Origin: an uncultured Clostridium sp. | GTDB lineage: Bacteria > Bacillota > Clostridia > TANB77 > CAG-508 | DNA: 38,187 bases | Reading direction: 5' to 3' | Assembly: GCA_945877035.1 (NCBI GenBank) | Contig: CAMCQH010000014.1 | Location: 1 to 38,187 of the forward strand | Shown: positions 23,719 through 31,181 of the stretch, in pieces | Numbering within the stretch: the first letter of the stretch is position 1 | How the letters are laid out: every line of letters starts with the position of its first letter | The notes under the pieces: model-generated | Told to the model about the DNA's origin: nothing | Databases searched by the model: none | What the model saw: only the letters and a program-made list of their open reading frames with translations | Program-made: the position numbers and the translations under genes

Positions 23719-24504
23719 ATGAAAAAAGATAGTTTAGGCGATAGAATGAAAAAATATGAAAAATGTAGTCAATTTAATTTAATGGATAAAGTTCCTGTTG
23801 TTATTAGATTAGATGGTGCTCATTTTCATACCTTTACAAAAGGACTAAATACTCCTTTTGATATAGAATTTCAAGAAGTAATGAGAAAAACTATGAAGGA
23901 CTTAGTAGATAATATACAAAATTGTGTTTTAGGATATACTCAATCTGATGAAATAACTTTAGTTTTATTAGATACAAAAACTTTAGAAACACAATCTTGG
24001 TTTAATAATAATCTACAAAAAATAGTAAGTATAAGTGCTTCTTTAGCAACTATGTTTTTTAACAAACATATAAATGAACTTACAGAAGAACGTTTTTCAA
24101 ATAAAAAATTTATAGGATATTTTGATTCTAGAGCTTTTAATATTCCTTTAGAAGATTTGCCTAATGTATTAATATGGCGTTCTCAAGATGCTTATAGAAA
24201 TGCTGTTAGTATGTTTGCTTTATCAAGATTTTCACATAAAGAATTACAATATAAATCTACAAGAGATAAGATAGAAATGTTAGGCGAAGATTATATTGAA
24301 AGTCAATTTAATTGTTTACCTTATGAGATGTATTACTTAAAAAATGAATATGGACAATTCCGTTATAGTAGTAAAAAAAGAAATTATGAAGATTTATATC
24401 AATATTTTTCTGATTGTTTAAAAGAACCTCTACAAAATCAAAATAATTTACAAGGACATTCGCAAGATTTAGCAATGAATGGCTATTTTACTAAAATAGA
24501 CTAG
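23719..24504 (+). CDS. Thg1-like tRNA-His guanylyltransferase
   Basis: 261 residues. It starts with DSLGDRMKKYE, the family signature, then RLDGAHFHTFTKG (Asp32, Gly33) and YTQSDEITL (Asp77, Glu78) supply the two-metal site of this reverse (3'-5') polymerase fold, and FDSRAFNIP with WRSQDAYRNAVSM complete it. Eukaryotic Thg1 adds G to the 5' end of tRNA-His; bacterial and phage relatives (TLPs) repair truncated tRNA 5' ends. Here it could restore tRNAs damaged by host nucleases, an inference. AAAGGA site upstream. Confidence 0.92.
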   Translation: MKKDSLGDRMKKYEKCSQFNLMDKVPVVIRLDGAHFHTFTKGLNTPFDIEFQEVMRKTMKDLVDNIQNCVLGYTQSDEITLVLLDTKTLETQSWFNNNLQKIVSISASLATMFFNKHINELTEERFSNKKFIGYFDSRAFNIPLEDLPNVLIWRSQDAYRNAVSMFALSRFSHKELQYKSTRDKIEMLGEDYIESQFNCLPYEMYYLKNEYGQFRYSSKKRNYEDLYQYFSDCLKEPLQNQNNLQGHSQDLAMNGYFTKID

Positions 24505-24548
24505 AATTCTTTTTTGAAAAGTTACGATAATTATATTGGGTGATAAAA

Positions 24549-24827
24549 ATGAATTTTTGTAATTGCGGTTGTTATTTAGGATTTGATGTTAGTCCATATT
24601 TTGCTTCAATAGAAGATTCATTAATTTATAATACAAAACCATTTGATAATACTTATAGAAATGAAGGTATTCAAATAATAGATTATAAATTAAATAATTT
24701 ATTAGCAAATGGATTATATCCTAAATATTCTTATTTTTCTCAACCAATAGTTAAATTTAATCCTTTACCGCAAAATAATTGTTGTATTCAAAATGGATTA
24801 AATTTATATAAGTTTTTAGCAAGATAG
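24549..24827 (+). CDS. Small cysteine-containing unknown protein
   Basis: 92 residues from ATG 24549 (GGGTGAT site; a GTG nine bases upstream lies within that site). Cysteines lie at the start (NFCNCGCYLGFD) and end (NNCCIQNG). No family recognised. The terminator hairpin overlaps its last codons. Confidence 0.6.
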   Translation: MNFCNCGCYLGFDVSPYFASIEDSLIYNTKPFDNTYRNEGIQIIDYKLNNLLANGLYPKYSYFSQPIVKFNPLPQNNCCIQNGLNLYKFLAR

Positions 24828-24846
24828 GAAACTACCTTGCTTTTTT
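24818..24846 (+). terminator. Terminator at the end of the plus-strand gene
   Basis: AGCAAG pairs with CTTGCT, with an inner TAG/CTA, followed by TTTTTT. Confidence 0.8.
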
Positions 24847-24856
24847 TATATATAAA

Positions 24857-24884
24857 AAAAGAAGAGTATTACTACTCTTCTGAA
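24857..24884 (-). terminator. Terminator for the minus-strand gene
   Basis: On the minus strand AGAAGAGTA pairs with TACTCTTCT, followed by a T tract. It overlaps the stop region of the gene ending at 24872 and faces the plus-strand terminator. Confidence 0.8.
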
Positions 24885-25219
24885 TAAGCTGTTATATCAC
24901 CTTTAGTTTTTAAATTTCCATTGACAGTTAAATTTCCTTCTATTATTCCATTTTTTAATTTAATTTCACCTGTTTCTATTTTTTCTTCTAATCTTTTTAT
25001 TTCTTCTATAACTGGTGTTAATTCTGGAATATCTAATTGTTTTATTTCTTGTAAAATAGAAATATAATTATTGTCCATTTTTTCTAAAATAGGTTTAAAA
25101 TCTATTGTAATTTTTAATTTTTGTAATTCATTAATAAAAGTTTTTTCTTCACGTTTTGTTAAATAAAGCATGAATATACCTAAAATTAATAATTCAACAA
25201 TAGTTATAATACATTGCAT
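24872..25219 (-). CDS. Membrane-anchored protein with a fibre-like C-terminus
   Basis: 115 residues. One N-terminal membrane segment (VELLILGIFMLYL), a coiled-coil-like middle (EELKQL-type heptads), then GIIEGNLTVNGNLKTKGDITAYSEE. This tail resembles the piece just before the S74 chaperone in the fibre at 16980 (IEGTLTVKGSILSNDNVTAY-SDK), and ends right where the chaperone would begin. It is the only minus-strand gene of the right half. AAGTGATTTT precedes the ATG, and its own promoter is not clear. Confidence 0.7.
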   Translation of the reverse strand: MQCIITIVELLILGIFMLYLTKREEKTFINELQKLKITIDFKPILEKMDNNYISILQEIKQLDIPELTPVIEEIKRLEEKIETGEIKLKNGIIEGNLTVNGNLKTKGDITAYSEE

Positions 25220-25268
25220 AAAATCACTTCCTTTATTATTTTTACTACCATTTAATTAAAAGTTTAAT

Positions 25269-25297
25269 TTGATTTATTTTTTTCTATATGCTATAAT
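25269..25297 (+). promoter_or_regulatory. Promoter upstream of the gene at 25334
   Basis: TTGATT (25269-25274), 17-bp spacer ending in ATGC, TATAAT (25292-25297). Confidence 0.75.
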
Positions 25298-25333
25298 ATA
25301 TTATAAATATTGAAGATAAAGGACGTGGATGAA

Positions 25334-25690
25334 ATGTTAATAATAAAACGTGGAAATAAAACAATGGAAATACAAAAAAATACTTTAGTTTCTTTTTATA
25401 ATAATGTAGAAGATTTACTATGTATATTTATGGTTCAATTATCAGAGCATATATATGGTAGTTGTTATATATTTAATAAAAAAGCCTTACCTGAAAATAT
25501 AGATTATAAAAATGGAGACGAAATGATAAAATTAATTCAGACAGGAAATCCATTTTTATTATTAAGCTTTTCAAATAATCTTAATGATTATGAAACTGGA
25601 ACTATTGAAGATACTGAAGATATATTAAATTCTTTAAATTTTGATTTAGATATAAAAGTAAACGAAAGTGCACCAAAATTTTATAATTAA
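25334..25690 (+). CDS. Unknown protein
   Basis: 118 residues from ATG 25334, chosen because AAAGGACGTGG lies ahead. The first half contains a hydrophobic SFYNNVEDLLCIFMVQL helix, the end is acidic. No recognised family. It is monocistronic between a promoter and the long HU leader. Confidence 0.6.
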   Translation: MLIIKRGNKTMEIQKNTLVSFYNNVEDLLCIFMVQLSEHIYGSCYIFNKKALPENIDYKNGDEMIKLIQTGNPFLLLSFSNNLNDYETGTIEDTEDILNSLNFDLDIKVNESAPKFYN

Positions 25691-25995
25691 AAAGTTAATT
25701 TTAAAAAAATTTTTTCTTTAAAAAGTTTTGCCGTTGACAAAAACGAAGAAAATAATAATAAAGATTTTAAAATTTTTTAATGAAAAATGGTTAATAAAAA
25801 TTTTTACTACTCTTTACAATATAATATAAATAATACCGAAAAGAAAAATAATAAAAATTTTTTCTAAAAAGGTTAATTAAATTTTACTAAAATCTTTAAA
25901 TAAAAATGTAAGAAATAAGCAACAAAATTATTTGTAGTAAATACTACTAAAAAAATTAATATAAATGCCAAAGGGCAATCAAGGAGACCAACAAT
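25691..25995 (+). promoter_or_regulatory. 305-nt AT-rich non-coding leader ahead of HU
   Basis: No coding frame. It contains two near copies of AAAAATTTTTTCTxTAAAAAG (about 25702 and 25853), a TTGACA at 25736 with only a weak -10, TACAATATAATATAAATAATAC around 25817, and a good AAGGAG site near 25982. It may hold the HU promoter, AT-rich HU binding sites, or a long 5' untranslated region. Confidence 0.4.
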
Positions 25996-26328
25996 ATGGA
26001 AAATGTAAAAGAAGTTTTATCAAGACACGACTTATCTAAAGCAATAACAGAAAAAATCAAAGGAAAAACATCTAAAAGAGTAACAATTGATGATGTTACT
26101 ACTATTATATGTGCTATTCAAGAAGTAGTTAAAGATAATCTAATGGCAGGAAAAAAAGTTAGATTACCAGGTTTAGGAGATTTTTCAAGCGTAATTAAAC
26201 CTGCAGGAGAAGGAAGAGATCCTAGAACTGGAGAAACTATTCAATTAGATGAAAGAATGGCAGTTAAATTCAAACCATCTAGAACTCTAAAAGACGAAAT
26301 TAAAAAACTATTTAAAGAATCTAAATAA
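25996..26328 (+). CDS. HU/IHF-family DNA-bending protein
   Basis: 110 residues, slightly longer than the usual 90. The N-terminal dimer helices (LSKAITEKIKGKTSKRVTIDDV, then VKDNLMAGKKVRLPGLGDFS) and the beta-arm (EGRDPRTGETIQLDERMAVKF) with its conserved Pro are clear. It bends or packages DNA; phage copies serve replication, packaging or gene control. It has AAGGAG upstream and a strong terminator 4 bp after the stop, so it is a single-gene unit with a long leader. Confidence 0.93.
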   Translation: MENVKEVLSRHDLSKAITEKIKGKTSKRVTIDDVTTIICAIQEVVKDNLMAGKKVRLPGLGDFSSVIKPAGEGRDPRTGETIQLDERMAVKFKPSRTLKDEIKKLFKESK

Positions 26329-26331
26329 TTT

Positions 26332-26360
26332 TAAGAGCTACTAAAAAGTAGCTCTTTTTT
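26332..26360 (+). terminator. Terminator of the HU gene
   Basis: AGAGCTAC pairs with GTAGCTCT, followed by TTTTTTT; the next promoter starts 3 bp later. Confidence 0.9.
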
Positions 26361-26362
26361 TA

Positions 26363-26391
26363 TTGACTTTTTTTACCATAAATGATATAAT
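26363..26391 (+). promoter_or_regulatory. Promoter of the operon from 26421
   Basis: TTGACT (26363-26368), 17-bp spacer ending in AATGA, TATAAT (26386-26391). Confidence 0.87.
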
Positions 26392-26420
26392 AAAATATAA
26401 ATTAAATTAATGGTGATATA

Positions 26421-26927
26421 ATGAATTGTGGAAACTGTATTTATTCGGAAATTAATATACAAGATTATTATCCATGTATTTCTTATATATTTATTTGCAA
26501 TAAAAACAAAAAACTTATAAATGATATAGATAATGATGTTTGCAATATGTTTATAGAAAAAAATATAAAAAAAACAAAAATATCAAACTTAAAAAATTTT
26601 ATAAGAGATGAATTATATGAAGAAGAAATAGAAGTTTTTAATAAAATATATATGTTAATTTATCCAGTTGCTGTTCCAACAAAAGAAAATGTAAAAGAAA
26701 TTATAGACATTATAAACACAGGAAATTTCAATAATTTGAAATTAAATATAGAACAACTATATAATGAATATTATATAGATAATAAACTATCTGAAGAAAA
26801 TAAACTATATTTATTAAAAGAAAATAAATTTATAACACAGGCTATAAAAAATAAAAAAATATATGAAAAAGATTGTAATATTGATAATCATAGAAATCAG
26901 TTATCTTTTATTTTTGAAAAGGTGTAA
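26421..26927 (+). CDS. CxxC small protein, extended form
   Basis: 168 residues. It starts MNCGNCIYSE, with further cysteines at FICNK and DVCNMF, so residues 1-45 could be a four-cysteine zinc knuckle like those of the small proteins at 27249, 28484 and 30370. The rest is helical and unknown. The end of the gene contains ATTTTTGAAAAGGTG, the reverse form of the dispersed motif. Confidence 0.65.
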   Translation: MNCGNCIYSEINIQDYYPCISYIFICNKNKKLINDIDNDVCNMFIEKNIKKTKISNLKNFIRDELYEEEIEVFNKIYMLIYPVAVPTKENVKEIIDIINTGNFNNLKLNIEQLYNEYYIDNKLSEENKLYLLKENKFITQAIKNKKIYEKDCNIDNHRNQLSFIFEKV

Positions 26928-26941
26928 GAAAGGGGAATTAT

Positions 26942-27259
26942 ATGAAATATTATTATGGTATATTTGAAAAGAATTGGGCTGATGAATTTGACTATACAGA
27001 AAATTTTATTTGCACAGAAAACGAAATTATTGAATTTAATAATTTAAAATCAAATCTTAAAAATACATATGTTAATTTTTACTTTGGAACTAATGAAGGA
27101 TGGGATGAAGTAAAAGTACAAGAATTATTTAATTCTACAAAATTCTATGAAATATCTGAAAATACATTTAATGAACTTAAAAAATTTTTAAGAGTTGACT
27201 TGCCTTATTTTATTGATAGTGAAATAATATCAGAAGAAGATGATGAGTATGAATTGTAG
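26942..27259 (+). CDS. Unknown acidic protein
   Basis: 105 residues with an aromatic-rich N-terminus (KYYYGIFEKNWADEFDY) and an acidic tail. No recognised family. AAAGGGG site; overlaps the next gene by 11 bp. Confidence 0.6.
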   Translation: MKYYYGIFEKNWADEFDYTENFICTENEIIEFNNLKSNLKNTYVNFYFGTNEGWDEVKVQELFNSTKFYEISENTFNELKKFLRVDLPYFIDSEIISEEDDEYEL

Positions 27260-27617
27260 AAGTTGTAAATATTTAATAAAGAGTAAAAGCAATATATTAT
27301 ATTGTTCAGAAAATCATAATTGTACATTTGAAAATTGTGAACATTATAAATTAGATTATAAACAATTAAATAAAAATAGTATATTATTAGATTGTATAGT
27401 ATCATTATATGCATTATATCAAGAATTAGATGATTATACAATCAATGATTTAAAACAAATTAGAGTATTTGTTAAAGATGTAGAAATAAATCCTGTTGAA
27501 TTAGATAAAGTATTAAAACATAGAAATGATTTATCTAAATTAGACGGTATAAATAAAATTATACCTAAAATACAAGAAACAATTAAAAATTGGGAAAGGG
27601 ATTTACAAAATGAATAA
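27249..27617 (+). CDS. CxxC small protein with helical tail
   Basis: 122 residues from ATG 27249, chosen because the start MNCRSCKYL matches the related protein at 26421. Cysteine pairs NCRSC, LYCSE, NCTFENCEHY form a probable zinc knuckle in the first 35 residues. The tail is helical. It overlaps both neighbours. Function unknown. Confidence 0.65.
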   Translation: MNCRSCKYLIKSKSNILYCSENHNCTFENCEHYKLDYKQLNKNSILLDCIVSLYALYQELDDYTINDLKQIRVFVKDVEINPVELDKVLKHRNDLSKLDGINKIIPKIQETIKNWERDLQNE

Positions 27618-28050
27618 ATTTTATTTAAAAGATAAACATTTAGTTATTAAAGAAGTTATAAATGTATTTAATGATTTAAGTATAGAAGTAGAAAAGAAAT
27701 TTGAATTTTCTAAATTATGGGAATCTTTTGCTAAAAATTTTGATAAAGAAGTTAGTTTTGAAAATTGTTATAATGAAAAATATACTGCAATTAATTTTAG
27801 ATTTATGCAATTTTTATCATATTTTCTAACAATTTTATCTCCTTATATAAATGAAGAAGAAAAAGCAGAAATGTTAAAATATTTAATAATATCAATATAT
27901 AATGAATACAAAATAACATTCCCAGAAAAAATAACTTTTACTAGTGAAGAAGATATAAAATCTTTTAACATAATTTTTAATTTTATTAACAAAATTAAAG
28001 TTTCACAAGAACCATTAACAGCTGATAATTTATTTGCTAAACTATTTTAA
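27610..28050 (+). CDS. Unknown helical protein
   Basis: 146 residues, helical, no recognised motif. GGGAAAGG site; overlaps the upstream gene by 8 bp and ends directly at a copy of the dispersed junction motif. Confidence 0.6.
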   Translation: MNKFYLKDKHLVIKEVINVFNDLSIEVEKKFEFSKLWESFAKNFDKEVSFENCYNEKYTAINFRFMQFLSYFLTILSPYINEEEKAEMLKYLIISIYNEYKITFPEKITFTSEEDIKSFNIIFNFINKIKVSQEPLTADNLFAKLF

Positions 28051-28068
28051 TACCTTTTCAAAAATAAA
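28051..28068 (+). repeat. Dispersed junction motif, plus-strand copy
   Basis: TACCTTTTCAAAAATAAA starts at the base after a stop codon and is followed by CAGGAG, the ribosome-binding site of the next (broken) gene. Confidence 0.75.
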
Positions 28069-28079
28069 CAGGAGATTAT

Positions 28080-28239
28080 ATGAAAAATTATAAGCACGTT
28101 AAGTTTTGGTAATGTACAAGTAGAAGAAGTTTGTAAAGAGGGATATAAATTGAATATATCCAATGAATACATAGATGTTAATAACATAAAATTTGATTCA
28201 CTTGATTTTGATTTACAAAAATATAAATACGATATATAG
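28080..28239 (+). pseudogene. Small gene broken by one extra A
   Basis: CAGGAG precedes an ATG at 28080, but the frame ends after ten codons. Removing one A from the run of five after the ATG gives a 52-residue frame (MKIISTLSFGNVQVEEVC at the start, DFDLQKYKYDI at the end) with normal codon use that ends at 28239. No family recognised. Real decay or a sequencing error. Confidence 0.6.
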
Positions 28240-28260
28240 TTAGTAATTTTAGTGACTTAA

Positions 28261-28491
28261 ATGGATAAGAAAGATTTTAAACAAATAAAAATACCATTAT
28301 ATATTGATTTTGCTAAACAATTTATTTTAAATAAAAATTGTTATAGAAATTGTGTTAATTGTCCTCTTAATCCAATGAATTTAATAAAACCAAATGGATA
28401 TTATTGTAGAATGAAAATGTTTAAAGAATTTTTAGATATATTTTACAAATATTCTTGGTTATCTGAATATAGTGAGGTAGACGATGCTTAA
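28261..28491 (+). CDS. Small cysteine-rich protein
   Basis: 76 residues. CYRNCVNCPLNP and YYCRM give four or five cysteines, suggesting a zinc-binding knuckle. GTGACTTAA precedes the ATG, so the ribosome-binding site is poor and translation may depend on readthrough from upstream. Overlaps the next gene. Confidence 0.55.
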   Translation: MDKKDFKQIKIPLYIDFAKQFILNKNCYRNCVNCPLNPMNLIKPNGYYCRMKMFKEFLDIFYKYSWLSEYSEVDDA

Positions 28492-28675
28492 AAAATGTTG
28501 TAGAACTTGTGTTAATTTTAATCCATATATATTTGATTATAATTGGTATGATATAGAAAGCCCTCCTGAATATCAATACAGAAATTGCTATTTAACAGAA
28601 AACGATATTAATTGTAATGAGATAAATGATTGTTGTAAATATAAAAGTATAAAAATTGAAGATTTAATGGAGTAA
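28484..28675 (+). CDS. CxxC small protein
   Basis: 63 residues. KKCCRTCVNFNPYIF at the start and CNEINDCCKYKS at the end form the same arrangement (CxxC near the start, C-x5-6-C near the end followed by an aromatic residue) as the other small CxxC proteins nearby. GAGGTAG site; overlaps the upstream gene by 8 bp. Function unknown. Confidence 0.65.
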   Translation: MLKKCCRTCVNFNPYIFDYNWYDIESPPEYQYRNCYLTENDINCNEINDCCKYKSIKIEDLME

Positions 28676-28678
28676 AAA

Positions 28679-29035
28679 ATGAAAATATTAGTAGATATTT
28701 TAATGTTAATTACTGCACATATTTTTGGAGACTATGTTTTTCAAAATGATTTTTTAGCAAACAACAAAGGGAAATATAAATTTATTTGCTTAATACATTC
28801 TTGGATATGGACTGTCTGTATTATGTTCTGTTTGTTTTTGATAGGATATAATAATGTATTAGGAATTCCAGAATTTGTTGTTTTATTATCAACGCATTAT
28901 TTATTAGATAGAGATAAAGCTACTATGGAAGATAAAACAAATGCTTTAACAAAAGATTTATGTATAGATCAAGCTTGGCATATATTAATTATTTTAGTTT
29001 TAGTATTTGTACAACATATATATAATATGATATAA
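28679..29035 (+). CDS. DUF3307-like membrane protein
   Basis: 118 residues with about three membrane segments. The N-terminal HIFGDYVFQNDFLANNKGKY, a following IHSWIWT and the STHYLLDRDKA stretch are characteristic of DUF3307 membrane proteins found in many phages and plasmids. Activity unknown; it sits in the host membrane by prediction. Confidence 0.75.
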   Translation: MKILVDILMLITAHIFGDYVFQNDFLANNKGKYKFICLIHSWIWTVCIMFCLFLIGYNNVLGIPEFVVLLSTHYLLDRDKATMEDKTNALTKDLCIDQAWHILIILVLVFVQHIYNMI

Positions 29036-29068
29036 TAAATTAATTAATTTAATAATAAGGAGATAAAA

Positions 29069-29275
29069 ATGGATTATATTGAAAATTTACAAATTGAATT
29101 AGATAATTTAAATGATAACATTAAAAAAACTACAGAATTTTTTCATTCAGAATTTGAAGTACCTAAATTTACAGATGAATTTGTAAGAATAAAATTGGCT
29201 TGCCAAATAGAATACATGATAGGTTATAAAGAAATGTTAGAGCAAATATTGATACATCAAACACAAGTGAAATAA
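29069..29275 (+). CDS. Small helical protein, tandem paralogue 1
   Basis: 68 residues, helical hairpin. It shares the RIKLACQIEYM segment and overall spacing with the following gene, so the two arose by tandem duplication. Similar short helical proteins are common in phages of low-GC hosts. It has an AAGGAG site. Confidence 0.7.
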   Translation: MDYIENLQIELDNLNDNIKKTTEFFHSEFEVPKFTDEFVRIKLACQIEYMIGYKEMLEQILIHQTQVK

Positions 29276-29288
29276 TAAGGAGTAAAAA

Positions 29289-29501
29289 GTGAATCATATT
29301 GAAAGAATGGAATTAGAAGCTGAAGAATTAAATAATAAAATTACAAAAGCAACTGAATTTTTAGAAAACGAAATTAAAAATCCTACTTGCACAAACGAAG
29401 TACAAAGAATAAAATTAGCTTGTCAAATAGAATATATGTTAAATTATTTTACAATTCTAATAGATAGAATTAATTATGACAAATCTTTATTAAATAAATA
29501 A
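29289..29501 (+). CDS. Small helical protein, tandem paralogue 2
   Basis: 70 residues. It repeats the pattern of the gene before it (IxxMExEAEELNNKITKATEFL, RIKLACQIEYM). A GTG start with an AAGGAG site. A strong terminator follows 5 bp after the stop. Confidence 0.7.
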   Translation: MNHIERMELEAEELNNKITKATEFLENEIKNPTCTNEVQRIKLACQIEYMLNYFTILIDRINYDKSLLNK

Positions 29502-29505
29502 TTTT

Positions 29506-29536
29506 AAAAGAGAGAAAATTTTTCTCTCTTTTTTTT
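29506..29536 (+). terminator. Terminator after the tandem paralogues
   Basis: AAAAGAGAGAAA pairs with TTTCTCTCTTTT around a 3-nt loop, followed by more T. Confidence 0.9.
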
Positions 29537-29537
29537 C

Positions 29538-29566
29538 TTGACTTTTTTATATTTTAATGATATAAT
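29538..29566 (+). promoter_or_regulatory. Promoter of the operon from 29594
   Basis: TTGACT (29538-29543), 17-bp spacer ending in AATGA, TATAAT (29561-29566). Confidence 0.87.
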
Positions 29567-29593
29567 AAAGAAAAGTAAGTGGAGGATTGAAGA

Positions 29594-30160
29594 ATGGATA
29601 AAAAAATAAAAGCTTTAATGTATATAGCAAAAGATTATTATGATATAGATATAAGTTTTGATAATGCTGAAAAATTATTAATAGACAAAGATTATTTAGT
29701 ATTAACTTCAGAAGAATCATATAAATACTGTATAGAATATTTAGAAAGTTTATTTAATGAAGATATATCCTACTTTAACGTAAATATAGAATATTATTTA
29801 AATGAAGATTTCTTTAAATCTTATTATAAAGAATCTTACGAGAATTATATAGAAGATATAAAATATGAAGATGGAAGATTAGAACAAGAATTAAAAGAAA
29901 GTAATTGTAATACTGAAGAAGAATATTTACAATATCTTTTAAGTAATGTAAAAAATTATGCAGAAGAATATATTTTTGAATTTGGTAAAAATGAATTAAA
30001 TAATTTAATAAAGTATTATCCTGAATGTATTGATAAGAATAAATTATTTGATGATATTATTTTAAATGATGGAAAAGGAAATATCTTATCTAGATATGAT
30101 GGTATTGAACATGAAATTGAAATAGAAGGAATCTTATATTATGTTTACAGAAATTATTAA
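29594..30160 (+). CDS. Unknown strongly acidic protein
   Basis: 188 residues, rich in Glu, Asp and Tyr, no recognised motif. The acidity would suit a DNA-mimic type of protein, but nothing more specific supports that. GGAGG site. Overlaps the next gene by 20 bp. Confidence 0.65.
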   Translation: MDKKIKALMYIAKDYYDIDISFDNAEKLLIDKDYLVLTSEESYKYCIEYLESLFNEDISYFNVNIEYYLNEDFFKSYYKESYENYIEDIKYEDGRLEQELKESNCNTEEEYLQYLLSNVKNYAEEYIFEFGKNELNNLIKYYPECIDKNKLFDDIILNDGKGNILSRYDGIEHEIEIEGILYYVYRNY

Positions 30161-30386
30161 ACGATTATCAATATTTTTCTTTATTAGTAGCATTACGTTT
30201 GCAGATTGTTTAGAATGTTCACATCCTAATAATCAATGTTCTGTATGTAGAGATTTATTAAATTTAATAGAAAAACAACAAATTATTATTCAATATAAAA
30301 TGAATAGTCCTAATGAAGAATTATTAAAAAAATTAATAGAAATATACAAAAAACATTTGGAGGAAGTACATGGAAAAAAATTGTAA
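30141..30386 (+). CDS. Small exported protein with cysteine knuckle
   Basis: 81 residues. The N-terminus is a typical signal peptide (basic TEIIKR, hydrophobic LSIFFFISSITF, AD). The mature part has CLECSHPNNQCSVC, four cysteines close together that may pair or bind metal, and a basic helix. Overlapping position and small size recall phage spanin subunits, but no lysis gene is adjacent. Confidence 0.65.
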   Translation: MFTEIIKRLSIFFFISSITFADCLECSHPNNQCSVCRDLLNLIEKQQIIIQYKMNSPNEELLKKLIEIYKKHLEEVHGKKL

Positions 30387-30519
30387 GAGTTGTAAGTATT
30401 TTGAAATATTTAAAGAAAAATATTTTAGATGTAATTTTTATTATAAAAAAAAGCATTATTATATGCCTATAAATAAACCAGAAGAGTTTATATGTGAAAA
30501 TTATGAAGAAAAAAATTAA
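30370..30519 (+). CDS. CxxC small protein, 49 residues
   Basis: Starts MEKNCKSCKYFEIFKEKY with an AGGAAG site and ends after FICENYEEKN, so CxxC near the start, RCNF in the middle and a final C match the other small CxxC proteins of the region. It overlaps the previous gene by 17 bp. Probably a zinc-binding mini-protein. Confidence 0.65.
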   Translation: MEKNCKSCKYFEIFKEKYFRCNFYYKKKHYYMPINKPEEFICENYEEKN

Positions 30520-30520
30520 T

Positions 30521-30549
30521 TTGCATTTTAAATAATTATATGTTATAAT
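30521..30549 (+). promoter_or_regulatory. Promoter upstream of the gene at 30571
   Basis: TTGCAT (30521-30526), 17-bp spacer ending in TATGT, TATAAT (30544-30549). Confidence 0.83.
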
Positions 30550-30570
30550 TATTTAAGAAAGTGAGACAGC

Positions 30571-30945
30571 ATGTTATTTATAAAAATTAAAGAAATAAAA
30601 AATGAAGAAGTAATTATGTTTTTTGAAGATAACACTTTGGTTGGTTGTATAAAAAACCATCTTTGGGATAACGAAACTGATTTTAGTTTTTTATTAAAAT
30701 ATTTATCTAATATAAATTGGAGATTTCAAAAATTTTCTGATTTTATAGTAGATGAAAAAGATTATCACTTTGAAGATTGGATTGATTCGTATAATAGTTA
30801 TGAACGTATTTACAAATTTAATACAGGTGAAGTATATAAAGTATTTTATGACGATTTTGGAAATAATTCAGTAGGAATAACTTTAAAAGAGTTTTTTAAG
30901 TTCATAAAAGAAAATTCTGGTGTTGATTTAAAATTCAAAGATTAA
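30571..30945 (+). CDS. Unknown protein
   Basis: 124 residues, aromatic-rich (FHFEDWIDSYNSYERIYKF), no recognised family. AAGTGAGA site 22 bp after a promoter. The dispersed junction motif begins at the base after its stop. Confidence 0.6.
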   Translation: MLFIKIKEIKNEEVIMFFEDNTLVGCIKNHLWDNETDFSFLLKYLSNINWRFQKFSDFIVDEKDYHFEDWIDSYNSYERIYKFNTGEVYKVFYDDFGNNSVGITLKEFFKFIKENSGVDLKFKD

Positions 30946-30963
30946 TACCTTTTCAAAAATAAA
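30946..30963 (+). repeat. Dispersed junction motif, plus-strand copy
   Basis: TACCTTTTCAAAAATAAA immediately after the stop codon of the upstream gene. Confidence 0.75.
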
Positions 30964-31011
30964 AAGCTATTAAACTGTTAAAAATATAAAAATTAGGAGT
31001 GTAATAATACT

Positions 31012-31104
31012 ATGAAAAAATTATTAATTGCAGGTTTATTAGCTTTAGGAGTATCAGCAACAGCTTTTGCTGTTAAAGGAGTGGGAATTACAATGACTAT
31101 ATAA
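31012..31104 (+). CDS. 30-residue signal-peptide ORF, probably truncated by the TnpB element
   Basis: AGGAGTG precedes the ATG. The first 20 residues, MKKLLIAGLLALGVSATAFA, are a textbook signal peptide ending in an AFA cleavage site; only ten residues follow before TAA. The stop lies at the left edge of the TnpB element, so the mature part of the protein was probably lost by insertion. Coding sequence at 32503-32591, right of the element, could be its former end. Confidence 0.55.
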   Translation: MKKLLIAGLLALGVSATAFAVKGVGITMTI

Positions 31105-31181
31105 AATAATAAAATATGTATAAAATTTATACTAATTTATAGCAGAAGATTTTATATTCAAATATATTTAAGGAAGTAATA

